Shown in pieces: positions 1-10,870 of a DNA stretch of 64,000 nt; position 1 is the first letter of the stretch, and every line of letters starts with the position of its first letter. The position numbers and the translations under genes were made by a program. Below the pieces are notes generated by a model that was given only the letters and a program-made list of their open reading frames with translations, was not told where the DNA came from and did not search any database. Source of the DNA: Pseudomonas sp. (lineage in GTDB: Bacteria; Pseudomonadota; Gammaproteobacteria; Pseudomonadales; Pseudomonadaceae); NCBI RefSeq assembly GCF_030150285.1, contig NZ_JASLGE010000032.1:1-64000 (forward strand), in the 5' to 3' direction.

Positions 1-5
1 GATCC

Positions 6-2633
6 ATGGGCAAATCGCTGGTCATTGTGGAATCCCCGGCTAAGGCCAAGACCATCAACAAGTACTTGGGTAACGAGTACGTGGTGAAGTCGAGTATCGG
101 CCATATCCGAGACCTGCCCACCAGCGGTTCGGCTAGCGCCAGCAAAGAACCGGCTGCCAAGCGTGGCAAGGCTGCGGCGGGCGAAGCGCCGGCCCTGTCG
201 CCAAAAGAGAAGGCTCAAAAGCAGCTGATCTCGCGCATGGGGGTTGATCCGGAGCACGGCTGGAAAGCCAAGTACGAGATCCTTCCAGGCAAGGAAAAAG
301 TCATCGAGGAGCTGCGTCGGCTCGCCAAGGATGCTGACACCATCTACCTCGCAACCGACTTGGATCGCGAGGGGGAAGCCATTGCCTGGCACCTGCGCGA
401 AGCCATCGGTGGGGATGACAGCCGTTACAAGCGCGTGGTGTTCAACGAGATCACCAAAAAAGCCATTCAGGAAGCCTTTTCCAAGCCGGGCGAACTGGAC
501 ATCAACCGTGTAAATGCCCAGCAAGCGCGACGCTTTCTAGATCGCGTGGTGGGTTACATGGTTTCGCCACTGCTGTGGGCCAAGATTGCACGAGGCTTGT
601 CGGCGGGCCGTGTGCAGTCGGTTGCGGTGAAGCTGGTGGTTGAGCGTGAGCGCGAAATCCGCGCCTTCAACCCCGAAGAGTACTGGGAAGTCCACGCAGA
701 CCTCGGCACCGCCAAGGGTGCGAAAGTGCGCTTTGATGTGGCCCGTGAAAAAGGCGAAGCCTTCAAACCGCTGAATGAAGCGCAGGCCATGGCCGCCCTG
801 GAGAAGCTGAAGGCTTCCAGCTACAGCATCGTCAAGCGTGAAGACAAGCCTACCAGCAGCAAGCCATCGGCTCCCTTCATCACGTCAACCTTGCAACAGG
901 CGGCCAGTAACCGCCTGGGCTTTGGCGTGAAGAAAACCATGATGATGGCTCAGCGTCTGTATGAGGCGGGCTACATCACGTATATGCGTACCGACTCCAC
1001 CAACTTGTCCGCCGATGCGGTCGAGATGGCGCGTACGTATATCGAAGGTGAATTCGGTGCGTCTTACCTGCCACCGGCACCTAATGTGTACAGCAGCAAG
1101 GAAGGCGCACAAGAGGCTCACGAGGCGATCCGCCCGTCGGATGTCAACATGCACCCGAGCAAGCTGTCAGGCATGGAGCGCGACGCTGAGCGCCTTTACG
1201 AGCTGATCTGGCGTCAGTTCGTGGCGTGCCAGATGCTTCCGGCCAAATACCTGTCCACGACTGTCAGTGTTGCAGCCGGCGATTTCGAGTTGCGTGCCAA
1301 GGGTCGCATCCTCAAATTTGATGGTTACACCCGTGTCATGCCGCAAATTGCCAAGCCCGGTGATGACGATGTGCTACCGGACATGGCGCAGGGTGAAGTG
1401 CTGAAGTTGATCGGCCTCGATCCGACCCAGCATTTCACCAAGCCCCCCGCGCGCTACTCCGAAGCCAGCTTGGTGAAAGAGATGGAAAAACGCGGCATTG
1501 GTCGTCCTTCGACTTATGCGGCGATTATTTCGACCATTCAGGATCGGGGTTATGTGGCGCTGCATAATCGCCGTTTCTATTCCGAAAAAATGGGCGATAT
1601 CGTGACCGAGCGCCTGTCCGAAAGTTTCTCTGACTTGATGGACTACGGCTTCACCGCCGGCATGGAAGAGAACCTTGATGATGTGGCCCAAGGCGAGCGC
1701 GACTGGAAGAACGTACTTGACGAATTTTACGGCAGCTTCAAGAAGAAGCTCGAAGTAGCGGCTGACCCTGACGGCGGCATGCGTGCCAATCAGCCTGTCA
1801 TGACCGATATTGCGTGTAAGGAATGCGGTCGCCCCATGCAGATCCGCACCGCCTCAACGGGTGTTTTCCTGGGTTGCTCGGGTTATAGCTTGCCGCCCAA
1901 AGAACGCTGCAAAGCGACGGTCAACCTGGTGCCAGGCGATGAAATTGCCGCTGACGATGAAGGTGAATCCGAATCGCGGGTGTTACTGGGTAAGCACCGC
2001 TGCCCGATTTGCAGCACTGCGATGGATGCGTACCTTCTGGATGAAAAGCACAAGCTGCATATCTGCGGTAACAACCCGGATTGCACAGGCTATGAAATCG
2101 AAGAGGGTAGTTATCGCATCAAGGGCTACGAAGGCCCAAGCCTTGAGTGCGACAAGTGCGGCAGTGAAATGCAACTCAAAACCGGCCGTTTCGGCAAGTT
2201 CTTCGGGTGCACCAATGCGGAATGTAAAAATACCCGCAAGCTGCTGAAAAGTGGTGAGGCGGCACCGCCGAAAATGGACCCGGTGAAAATGCCGGAGCTC
2301 AAGTGCGAGAAGGTCAACGACACCTATATCTTGCGTGACGGTGCTTCGGGGCTATTCCTGGCGGCGAGCCAGTTCCCGAAAAACCGCGAGACGCGCGCGC
2401 CTTTGGTGATTGAAATCATCCCGCACAAGGACGAGATCGATCCCAAGTATCACTTTTTGTGCGACGCGCCCAAGAAAGACCCAGAGGGTCGCCCGGCAGT
2501 GATTCGCTACAGTCGCAAAACCAAAGAGCAATACGTGCAGACTGAGGTGGAGGGCAAGCCAACGGGCTGGCGCGCGTTCTACGACGGTGGTAGCTGGAAA
2601 ATTGAAGACAAGCGTAAAGAAAAAGACGCTTGA
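6..2633 (+). CDS. topA: DNA topoisomerase I
   Basis: Type IA topoisomerase that relaxes negative supercoils through a transient 5'-phosphotyrosine break. The 875-residue protein opens with the Toprim motif ([14 protein letters not shown], residues 4-17). The Toprim acidic cluster DLDREGE follows near residue 120. The active-site Tyr lies in YITYMRTDS at about residue 326. Three C-terminal Cys4-type zinc ribbons follow ([16 protein letters not shown] and CDKCGSEM, residues about 605-740), then a basic tail. Length matches the Pseudomonas/E. coli enzyme. The ATG lies only 5 bases from the window edge, so its ribosome binding site cannot be judged. A strong hairpin terminator follows the stop. 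Confidence 0.97.
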   Translation: MGKSLVIVESPAKAKTINKYLGNEYVVKSSIGHIRDLPTSGSASASKEPAAKRGKAAAGEAPALSPKEKAQKQLISRMGVDPEHGWKAKYEILPGKEKVIEELRRLAKDADTIYLATDLDREGEAIAWHLREAIGGDDSRYKRVVFNEITKKAIQEAFSKPGELDINRVNAQQARRFLDRVVGYMVSPLLWAKIARGLSAGRVQSVAVKLVVEREREIRAFNPEEYWEVHADLGTAKGAKVRFDVAREKGEAFKPLNEAQAMAALEKLKASSYSIVKREDKPTSSKPSAPFITSTLQQAASNRLGFGVKKTMMMAQRLYEAGYITYMRTDSTNLSADAVEMARTYIEGEFGASYLPPAPNVYSSKEGAQEAHEAIRPSDVNMHPSKLSGMERDAERLYELIWRQFVACQMLPAKYLSTTVSVAAGDFELRAKGRILKFDGYTRVMPQIAKPGDDDVLPDMAQGEVLKLIGLDPTQHFTKPPARYSEASLVKEMEKRGIGRPSTYAAIISTIQDRGYVALHNRRFYSEKMGDIVTERLSESFSDLMDYGFTAGMEENLDDVAQGERDWKNVLDEFYGSFKKKLEVAADPDGGMRANQPVMTDIACKECGRPMQIRTASTGVFLGCSGYSLPPKERCKATVNLVPGDEIAADDEGESESRVLLGKHRCPICSTAMDAYLLDEKHKLHICGNNPDCTGYEIEEGSYRIKGYEGPSLECDKCGSEMQLKTGRFGKFFGCTNAECKNTRKLLKSGEAAPPKMDPVKMPELKCEKVNDTYILRDGASGLFLAASQFPKNRETRAPLVIEIIPHKDEIDPKYHFLCDAPKKDPEGRPAVIRYSRKTKEQYVQTEVEGKPTGWRAFYDGGSWKIEDKRKEKDA

Positions 2634-2652
2634 AACTGAACTGACCCGCTAA

Positions 2653-2694
2653 CAAAAAAACCGCGCAAGGGCTGTAGGCCTTGCGCGGTTTTTT
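2653..2694 (+). terminator. Rho-independent terminator after topA
   Basis: A perfect 10-bp stem (CCGCGCAAGG / CCTTGCGCGG) with a short loop is flanked by seven A on the left and six T on the right. It could therefore work in both directions. It lies 20 bases after the topA stop. Confidence 0.9.
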
Positions 2695-3162
2695 GATACT
2701 GGAAGCGCCATTAAACGTGGCGGCTATGGGTGCCATGCCAGCGACTACAGGTCCTGTGTGATTCATGGGTTCGCCCAAGCCGAGGCGTCTGTGCGCCACG
2801 TTGGCATTCTGTTAGAAGCCAGCGTCAGCAAGGGCGAGACCATAAGTATGGATACGACGTCCCATCCGTCCGTGCCAACCCATGTCGCGACCTGCGCCGG
2901 AGTTGCCGGTGCCGCGAGCGGGGTGGGCGGGGTTGTTGACGCTCTTTTAAAGATCAACAGATCACGAGCAAGCTCGTTCCTACATGTTGCGTAAAGAGCT
3001 GGGGGCGCACTTCAATGCTCTGTAGGAGCGAGCTTGCTCGCGATCTTTTATGCTGGAAGTGCCATTAAACCCCGTTGCAGAGTTCATGAGGGTTGCACCC
3101 TTACACCCTGATCCTTGAGACTGCCCATCAGCCCTTACCCATTCGCTGTGGAGCGCCTGAAC
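2695..3162. other. Non-coding stretch between topA and the DUF6586-like gene
   Basis: No convincing gene lies in this 468-base stretch; short open frames here lack ribosome binding sites. It holds a REP pair near its right end. It also holds two copies of a short motif, CTGGAAG(C/T)GCCATTAAAC, at 2699-2716 and 3053-3070, one beside the topA terminator and one beside the REP. Confidence 0.6.
2945..3050. repeat. REP pair (inverted)
   Basis: Two head-to-head copies of a Pseudomonas-type REP: CACGAGCAAGCTCGTTCCTA at 2963-2982 and its diverged inverse GTAGGAGCGAGCTTGCTCGC at 3022-3041. Each copy contains the internal palindrome GAGCAAGCTC or GAGCTTGCTC. The same left copy, 34 bases long, recurs at 27864-27897. 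Confidence 0.85.
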
Positions 3163-3684
3163 ATGGCTCATGAACGCTATACCCGTACCAATCAGAAAAT
3201 ATATTTCGCCGGTTTGGCCCTTGAGGCCATGAACAAGGCCGGGGAAGGGCGGGCCATGAATGCTCAAGCGCTGGTTCAGGCAGAGCGCGAGTCAGCCGTG
3301 TTCCACTTGTATGGTGCCTTGCTGGGTTTGTGCCATGAAATCGCCGGTTTTTATCGGTTGCCGCAAGCCGATGCAGCGAGGGTGGAACTGTTGTTAACTC
3401 AGTCTGTGCTGGACGCCAAAGCCATTCCTGAACTGGCCGAGCTGTTTGAGTTGGCGCAAGCGCCACAGACGTGGCTGGCCCAGTTGGTCGCAGCGCATGC
3501 GGCGCTCTATCAGCCCTTGCAGGCTCCGAAGAAGATCAAAGTGGATGTTTTTCAGCCATTGATCGAGGCGGTTAACCTGGAAGATGAGGCGACTGAAGCA
3601 TTGCCGCGTGAAACACTGGAAGCGTGGCGCCAGAGCCTCAAAGGCCTGGCGATTCGTTTTCGTGATGGGCTCAGTGAGTGTTAA
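3163..3684 (+). CDS. Conserved Pseudomonas protein, DUF6586-like
   Basis: A 173-residue, mostly alpha-helical, soluble-looking protein with no signal peptide or membrane segment. It resembles the conserved protein of unknown function that follows topA in Pseudomonas (I recall it as DUF6586). I chose the ATG at 3163 (MAHERYTRTNQK) over an in-frame ATG at 3115 because GGAG sits about nine bases upstream and the homologues I recall begin this way. Its function is unknown. Its constant place beside topA and lexA-sulA is the only contextual clue. Confidence 0.75.
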   Translation: MAHERYTRTNQKIYFAGLALEAMNKAGEGRAMNAQALVQAERESAVFHLYGALLGLCHEIAGFYRLPQADAARVELLLTQSVLDAKAIPELAELFELAQAPQTWLAQLVAAHAALYQPLQAPKKIKVDVFQPLIEAVNLEDEATEALPRETLEAWRQSLKGLAIRFRDGLSEC

Positions 3685-3802
3685 GCCTCGCGCGTAAAAC
3701 AGTACAGTCATTCATCTGACTGTAACTAAACCACCACACAACCTGGAAAATTGGCAGAGGATGACTGGTATAATCCCGCGCTTTCGTGGAGAACACATTT
3801 TT

Positions 3803-4036
3803 ATGCCAACGTCCTTTCTAGAAATTGTCGAGCTGCCAGACGGCCGTATCGAGTTGCGCCGCGCTGAGGACGAAGGTTCTTTGGTAACGCTCAACTTCTC
3901 TGAAGATGCCAAGGCTTTTCTTCAGGGCCAGCATGTCGAAGTGGCCAAAGCCATGCTGAGCGTAGGCGTGCAAATGGCTGGTCGGCTTGCCGAAGGCGAG
4001 TTTGAAAAAGAAGATGGGCCGCGCGTACTTCATTGA
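3803..4036 (+). CDS. Small conserved hypothetical protein (77 aa)
   Basis: A short acidic protein beginning MPTSFLEIVELPDGRIELRR, preceded by GGAGA at a usable distance. An in-frame ATG 14 codons earlier lacks a ribosome binding site. No signal peptide, membrane segment or catalytic motif is visible. A protein of this size and sequence sits at this point, between the topA neighbour and sulA, in other Pseudomonas genomes as I recall. It converges on sulA, whose stop is 70 bases away. Function unknown. Confidence 0.75.
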   Translation: MPTSFLEIVELPDGRIELRRAEDEGSLVTLNFSEDAKAFLQGQHVEVAKAMLSVGVQMAGRLAEGEFEKEDGPRVLH

Positions 4037-4106
4037 ACCCGGCAGCGGCTTAAATCTGGCATCACGGGGTTCTGCCTTGCGCAGCCCCTGATGTGATGGC
4101 CGAGAT

Positions 4107-4580
4107 TCAACCCAGGCGAATATTCAAACTTTGCCCGTGGCCCGCGCGTGCTGCCCCAATAAGGTGTTGGCGTGCATTGGTGTTGAGCGGATTGATCCAG
4201 CTCACAACGGTATGGCTGCGCCCCAAGCGAAGTGCTTCACAGGTCAGTTGCAAGGCGTTCTTGTTGCCATTGGGTTGCAGCAACAGGATGCGTTCGCGGT
4301 TCAGCCCGGCATCCCGTAGCCAGCTTTGTGTCAGGCTTGCAGGTGGGGCGATCAGGGTTAGCCAGCGTTCGTGCTGTTGTTCGCTCAGCTCGCGCAGCAT
4401 GGGCGCGAGCAGGCTCAGGCAGTTCTCGGCAGCACCGCGTAACGACAACTCACTGAAAACTTCCGGTTCGGTGCCCCAGGGCGAATCAAGCACATCCTTG
4501 ATCGTGGGTGCCATGGGTTGTGCCATGAACGCCTCGAACAGGGGGAGTTGTGCTGGCTGCGGTGTGTGCGGGAACTGCAT
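4107..4580 (-). CDS. sulA: SOS cell division inhibitor SulA
   Basis: A 157-residue protein of the SulA family, which binds FtsZ and blocks septation while DNA is damaged. The RecA/SulA-like core can be followed from about residue 45 (ENCLSLLAPMLRELSEQ), through RWLTLIAPPASLTQSWLRDAG and RILLLQPNGNKNAL, to SWINPLNTNARQHL. It starts 11 bases after the lexA stop on the same strand, so it is co-transcribed with lexA and controlled by the two LexA boxes upstream. This lexA-sulA arrangement is usual in Pseudomonas, unlike E. coli. Confidence 0.92.
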   Translation of the reverse strand: MQFPHTPQPAQLPLFEAFMAQPMAPTIKDVLDSPWGTEPEVFSELSLRGAAENCLSLLAPMLRELSEQQHERWLTLIAPPASLTQSWLRDAGLNRERILLLQPNGNKNALQLTCEALRLGRSHTVVSWINPLNTNARQHLIGAARAGHGQSLNIRLG

Positions 4581-4591
4581 GGCGCCTCCTT

Positions 4592-5200
4592 TTAGCGGCG
4601 AATAACGCCTACGCTCAGGCCTTCGATGACCAGTTCCTGCTCTTTGAGATTGACTTCAATGGGCGCGAAATCCGGGTTTTCTGCGATCAGCCAGACTTTG
4701 CTGCCTTCTCGCTTAAAGCGTTTTACCGTCACTTCATCATCAATGCGCGCAACCACAATCTGCCCGTTTCGGGCTTCCCGACAGGTGTGAACGGCCAGCA
4801 GGTCTCCGTCGAAAATACCGACGTCTTTCATGCTCATGCCCTGCACTCGCAGCAGGTAGTCAGCGCGTGGATGGAAGAAGGTCGGGTTGATGTTGCATGA
4901 CTCTTCTACGTGTTCCTGCGCCAGAATCGGGGCTCCGGCAGCCACTCGACCGATGATGGGCAGCGTGGATTCGTCCGCCTTGGCCTCGAACCCCGGGATG
5001 CGAATGCCGCGCGAAGCGCCGGGCGTCATTTCGATGGCACCTTTACGGGCCAGTGCCTTGAGATGTTCTTCAGCCGCATTGGGCGACTTGAAGCCCAGTT
5101 CCTGTGCGATCTCGGCACGGGTGGGCGGGTATCCGTTGTCATCCAGGCATCGCTTGATGAAAGCCAGGATCTCAGCTTGGCGTGGCGTCAGTTTTAGCAT
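4592..5200 (-). CDS. lexA: SOS repressor LexA
   Basis: A 202-residue repressor with an N-terminal winged helix-turn-helix ([25 protein letters not shown], residues 5-37) and a C-terminal S24 self-cleaving domain. The cleavage bond is Ala88-Gly89 (VAAGAP). The catalytic Ser123 (VQGMSMKD) and Lys160 (EVTVKRF) are present and correspond to E. coli 84/85, 119 and 156. RecA filaments trigger self-cleavage and derepress the SOS genes, including sulA just downstream. Two LexA boxes lie immediately upstream of the start, so the operon is autoregulated. Confidence 0.97.
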   Translation of the reverse strand: MLKLTPRQAEILAFIKRCLDDNGYPPTRAEIAQELGFKSPNAAEEHLKALARKGAIEMTPGASRGIRIPGFEAKADESTLPIIGRVAAGAPILAQEHVEESCNINPTFFHPRADYLLRVQGMSMKDVGIFDGDLLAVHTCREARNGQIVVARIDDEVTVKRFKREGSKVWLIAENPDFAPIEVNLKEQELVIEGLSVGVIRR

Positions 5201-5210
5201 GTTGATCGCT

Positions 5211-5226
5211 CTGTCTTTTTATACAG
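5211..5226. promoter_or_regulatory. LexA box 1
   Basis: CTGTCTTTTTATACAG matches the CTGT-N8-ACAG SOS box exactly. It lies 11 bases upstream of the lexA start codon. Confidence 0.9.
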
Positions 5227-5229
5227 TGA

Positions 5230-5245
5230 CTGGGATTATATACAG
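5230..5245. promoter_or_regulatory. LexA box 2
   Basis: CTGGGATTATATACAG fits the SOS box with one half-site base changed (CTGG-N8-ACAG). It lies three bases from box 1, the usual double-operator arrangement of autoregulated lexA genes. Confidence 0.8.
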
Positions 5246-5409
5246 TGAAGGCGCATTGGCAATCATCGTTTTTCAGCCGTCCGCTGGACGGTCGTCAACC
5301 GACGTTGTGACCTGCGTTTTACCAAACGGGTCTTACGGGTCCGGGCTGTGGTTAAATGCGAGACCGCCCAGTCGCATATCGAACGAGTCATCTTGACTTT
5401 TTACAAACT

Positions 5410-5435
5410 GAAACGTATGTTTCAAACAGCTGTTT
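5410..5435. promoter_or_regulatory. Two adjacent PsrA-type operators
   Basis: Two touching palindromes lie 27 bases upstream of psrA: GAAACGTATGTTTC (5410-5423) and AAACAGCTGTTT (5424-5435). Both have the AAAC...GTTT half-sites known for PsrA, a fatty-acid-responsive TetR regulator that represses its own gene. The spacers are 4 bases each. Confidence 0.7.
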
Positions 5436-5461
5436 AAAATGTTTGGTCAGCCGGAGTAGAC

Positions 5462-6169
5462 ATGGCCCAGTCGGAAACCGTTGAACGTATCCTTGATGCT
5501 GCAGAGCAACTGTTCGCGGAAAAAGGTTTTGCCGAGACTTCATTGCGGTTGATTACCAGCAAGGCCGGGGTCAATCTGGCGGCGGTAAACTATCATTTTG
5601 GCTCGAAGAAGGCCTTGATTCAGGCTGTTTTCTCGCGCTTTCTTGGCCCTTTTTGCGCCAACCTCGATCGCGAACTCGATCGCCGCCAGGCCAAGCCCGA
5701 ACAGCCACCCACCCTGGAAGAACTTCTGGAGATGTTGGTCGAGCAAGCGTTGGTGATCCAGCCGCGCAGTGGCAATGACCTGTCGATCTTCATGCGTTTG
5801 CTGGGCTTGGCATTCAGTCAAAGCCAGGGGCATTTGCGTCGCTACATTGAAGACATGTACGGCAAGGTGTTTCGGCGCTTTATGGTGCTGGTTAATGATG
5901 CCGCGCCACAAATACCGCCGATTGAACTGTTCTGGCGCGTGCATTTCATGCTCGGCGCGGCCGCGTTCAGCATGTCGGGTATAAAGGCTTTGCGTGCGAT
6001 TGCCGAGACCGATTTCGGCGTAAACACCTCGATCGAGCAGGTGATGCGCTTGATGGTGCCTTTTCTGGCCGCGGGCATGCGTGCCGACAGCGGTGTAGTC
6101 GACCCTGCGATGGCCACGGCTCAGCTTCGCCCACGGCTCAAGACCTCCCCGGCGGTCGCCAAGGTTTAA
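5462..6169 (+). CDS. psrA: TetR-family regulator PsrA
   Basis: A 235-residue TetR regulator. The N-terminal DNA-binding domain is clear: ERILDAAEQLFAEKGFAETSLRLI, then the recognition helix GVNLAAVNYHFGSKKALI (residues 10-57). The rest is the ligand-binding helical core. Position between lexA-sulA and nagZ, and sequence, identify it as PsrA, which in P. aeruginosa senses long-chain fatty acids, represses fatty-acid degradation genes and activates rpoS. AAAC/GTTT palindromes in its own leader suggest autoregulation. The ATG at 5462 is preceded by CGGAG. Confidence 0.88.
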   Translation: MAQSETVERILDAAEQLFAEKGFAETSLRLITSKAGVNLAAVNYHFGSKKALIQAVFSRFLGPFCANLDRELDRRQAKPEQPPTLEELLEMLVEQALVIQPRSGNDLSIFMRLLGLAFSQSQGHLRRYIEDMYGKVFRRFMVLVNDAAPQIPPIELFWRVHFMLGAAAFSMSGIKALRAIAETDFGVNTSIEQVMRLMVPFLAAGMRADSGVVDPAMATAQLRPRLKTSPAVAKV

Positions 6170-6338
6170 CCCGCTGCAGGTGGGCGTGGCAGCGCAGTTC
6201 CGCTAAGCTAGCCGCCATGTTGCTGCCTTGTCTATTGCGTTCCGACTGCCTGTGGTGGTGGCCTTTTTTGGCCACTCGCTGCAGTGTGCCCGCGTACAAT
6301 GCGCGGGATCCAAGCGCTCTCTTTCTGAAGGATTTTCC

Positions 6339-8100
<1,762 letters not shown>

Positions 8101-8143
8101 TGTCAACCTTCGACGCTCGACTGCTCCTGGCGTTGGGGCAGTC

Positions 8144-10846
8144 TTAGCGTTTTTCGATTTTGGGCGGCAGCGGGGCAAACAAAGCGTCGATGTCGTCGTC
8201 TTGCAGTTTCCAGTCTCCGGCGATTCGCCCATCCAGAATACCTGCGGCCAGGTCAGACTTCTCCTGCTGCAAGTGCTGGATTTTTTCTTCGACCGTGCCG
8301 CGCGCAATCATCTTGTACACAAACACCGGTTTCTCTTGCCCGATGCGGTAGGCGCGGTCGGTTGCCTGGTGTTCGGCGGCCGGGTTCCACCAGGGATCAT
8401 AGTGAATCACCGTGTCGGCTTCTGTCAGGTTCAGGCCTACACCACCGGCTTTAAGGCTGATCAGAAAAATCTGCAGTGTGCCACTCTGAAATGCCTTGAC
8501 CGGCGTGCGGCGGTCGCGGGTCTGGCCGGTGAGCAGGGCATAGCGGATATTGCGTTTTTTCAGTTCCGCTTCAATCAGGCCGAGCATCGAGGTGAATTGC
8601 GAGAACAGCAGCACACGCCGCCCCTCGGTGAAGAGCTCTTCGAGCATCACCATCAAGCTGTCGAGCTTGCCTGAGGTGCTGCCTTTTTTCGGCGGGCTGT
8701 CGCTGACAAGGCGCAAATCGCAGCACACCTGACGCAATTTAAGCAAAGCCTCAAGAATGATGATCTGGCTGCGGCCCATGCCCTTGCGGGTGATTTCATC
8801 GCGGACCTTTTTGTCCATGGCCAGGCGCATGGCTTCGTACACGTCGCGCTGGGCTTCATTAAGCTCGACCCAATGAATGATCTCGGTCTTGGGCGGCAGT
8901 TCGGTTGCCACTTGCTCTTTCGTACGGCGTAACAGGAACGGTTTGATCCGCGCGTTCAGATGCTCCAGCCGCTCGCCGCTGCCATGGCGCTCGATAGGCA
9001 CCCGGTAATCGCGATTGAAGGTTTTGACGTCCCCGAGCCAGCCGGGTAGCAAAAAGTGAAACTGCGCCCATAACTCGCCAAGGTGGTTTTCCAGCGGCGT
9101 GCCACTTAGGCACAGGCGTTGGCGTGCCTTCAGTTCACGAGCGGCTTGCGAGGCTTTGCTGTCCGGGTTTTTGATGTATTGCGCTTCATCAAGAATCAGC
9201 AGGTGCAGCGCCTGCTTTGACAGGTGTTCGACATCTTTGGGTAACAGAGCGTAAGTGGTCAGGATGACGTCGTATTCATGCAGGTGTTCAAAGTGTTTTT
9301 TGCGGGTGGCCCCGTATAACGCCAGCACTTTGAGCTGCGGGGTAAAATGTGCGGCCTCATCGAGCCAGTTTGGAATCAGGCTCGTGGGCATGACTACCAT
9401 GGCCGGACAGTCCAGGCGGCCGGCGTTTTTCTCGCACAGAATATGTGCCAGGGTTTGCAGAGTTTTGCCCAGCCCCATGTCGTCCGCAAGAATTCCGCCG
9501 ACTTCAAGTTGACGCAAGGATTGCATCCAGCTCAGGCCTTCCAGCTGATAAGGCCGCAGGTTGGCGTTGAGCCCTTCAGGCGGGTCGACACTGAAATCCT
9601 TGATATCGCGCAGGCGTTGGGCGAAGCCGCGAATATGTTCGCCACCCTCCCAGCGCAGTGGCAGAGCATCCAGTGCATTCAGGCGTGTCGCATCGGCGCT
9701 TTTGATACGCAGAACGGTCGCGTCGGGTTCGCCCAGATAGAACGCCCCCAGGGTGGCCAGCACCGGTTTCAGTCGACCGTACGGCAGTGCCACTTGTAGC
9801 GGGCCGTGAGCGTCATTGGGCAGGGCGGGAATGTTGACCAGAATCAGTTCGTCATCCCGGCGTCGGGCCAGTTTCTCGGGGCTGAGTATGTCGATGTGCG
9901 AACGCATCAGGTTCAGCAGGATAGGCAACAGGCTCAAACGCTGGCCGTTGACGATAATGCCCAGCTCCAGGTCAAACCAGTCGCGTTCAGGGGCTTCGTC
10001 AACGTTGGCGTACCAGTCTTCGACCGGGGTCAGGTCAAAGCCAAAATCGTCATCAATGTGCAGCTCCCAGCCTTGATCACGCAGGCCGGCCATCTCGTTG
10101 AGGGTGAAATTCAACCAGGCGCTGTCGTTGACCATTTCAAACAGCTCACCCGCGCTCTCCGGCAAGGCTTTGCTCTGGCGAGTGGCAATTTTGAATCCCA
10201 GGCTGCGCAGGTGCTCGCGAAAGATGTTTTCGGCTTCGGGGTGACGCTTGATGCGTAAGGTCTGGTGTTCCTGGCGAATCAGCACGTCGGCGTTTTTTTG
10301 CCCGCTGACGTACTGATCCTGGTAATTGAAGGACAAGGCTGCGCGGTGCTGGATATAGCGCTGCATTCTGCCGTTGCGCGGTTCAAAGGCGCTGAACTCG
10401 GCACTGGCCAGCCACAAACGCGGCACGGGCATCGCATCATCGATCAACTGTTCGGGCAGGGTGTTCGGGCGACGTGAATCGAGTACGGCCTGGAGTTTTT
10501 CCAGAAGCTCGGCGTCCCGGGCGGCGGCGGGGTAGTTCAAGGTGTCTTCAATCTTCAGTAGTACAGCAGCAGTGTGCTTGCAGTTGGTGCGCACAGGGCA
10601 AGTGCAGCTCGCACTGACCAGCAGCAGCGAGCCTTTGGCAGACTCGCGCAATTGAATGGTCTGGCGGTAGGTATTGTCCTCTGAGCCCTGGCAACTGGCC
10701 GTGATCAGGCTGTCGCCGATCTGGGCGATTCTAACGCGGTTCTCGCGCGCGTAGCGTCGGCCGCGTTCAAGGCTTTGTTCCTTGAACCGGCTGACCCAGC
10801 TCGGTGCGAGCGGTTTGGTCAGCCGGGCTATCGGGCTTAGAGGCAT
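8144..10846 (-). CDS. SWIM zinc-finger SNF2-family ATPase/helicase
   Basis: A 900-residue bacterial Swi2/Snf2 protein. A SWIM zinc finger lies at residues 81-91 (CTCPVRTNCKH). A long linker of unknown fold follows, then the two ATPase lobes. Lobe 1 has Walker A DDMGLGKT and Walker B LILDEAQ; lobe 2 has LLFSQFTSMLGL and the final arginine-finger region DRAYRIGQ. Such proteins translocate on duplex DNA and remodel bound proteins; the exact job of this one is not known. It begins 24 bases after the stop of mfd on the same strand, so both probably share an mRNA. That ties it to transcription-coupled repair or clearance of blocked polymerase. Confidence 0.88.
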   Translation of the reverse strand: MPLSPIARLTKPLAPSWVSRFKEQSLERGRRYARENRVRIAQIGDSLITASCQGSEDNTYRQTIQLRESAKGSLLLVSASCTCPVRTNCKHTAAVLLKIEDTLNYPAAARDAELLEKLQAVLDSRRPNTLPEQLIDDAMPVPRLWLASAEFSAFEPRNGRMQRYIQHRAALSFNYQDQYVSGQKNADVLIRQEHQTLRIKRHPEAENIFREHLRSLGFKIATRQSKALPESAGELFEMVNDSAWLNFTLNEMAGLRDQGWELHIDDDFGFDLTPVEDWYANVDEAPERDWFDLELGIIVNGQRLSLLPILLNLMRSHIDILSPEKLARRRDDELILVNIPALPNDAHGPLQVALPYGRLKPVLATLGAFYLGEPDATVLRIKSADATRLNALDALPLRWEGGEHIRGFAQRLRDIKDFSVDPPEGLNANLRPYQLEGLSWMQSLRQLEVGGILADDMGLGKTLQTLAHILCEKNAGRLDCPAMVVMPTSLIPNWLDEAAHFTPQLKVLALYGATRKKHFEHLHEYDVILTTYALLPKDVEHLSKQALHLLILDEAQYIKNPDSKASQAARELKARQRLCLSGTPLENHLGELWAQFHFLLPGWLGDVKTFNRDYRVPIERHGSGERLEHLNARIKPFLLRRTKEQVATELPPKTEIIHWVELNEAQRDVYEAMRLAMDKKVRDEITRKGMGRSQIIILEALLKLRQVCCDLRLVSDSPPKKGSTSGKLDSLMVMLEELFTEGRRVLLFSQFTSMLGLIEAELKKRNIRYALLTGQTRDRRTPVKAFQSGTLQIFLISLKAGGVGLNLTEADTVIHYDPWWNPAAEHQATDRAYRIGQEKPVFVYKMIARGTVEEKIQHLQQEKSDLAAGILDGRIAGDWKLQDDDIDALFAPLPPKIEKR

Positions 10847-10870
10847 GGCGGCTTCATTGGGCAGGGGCCA

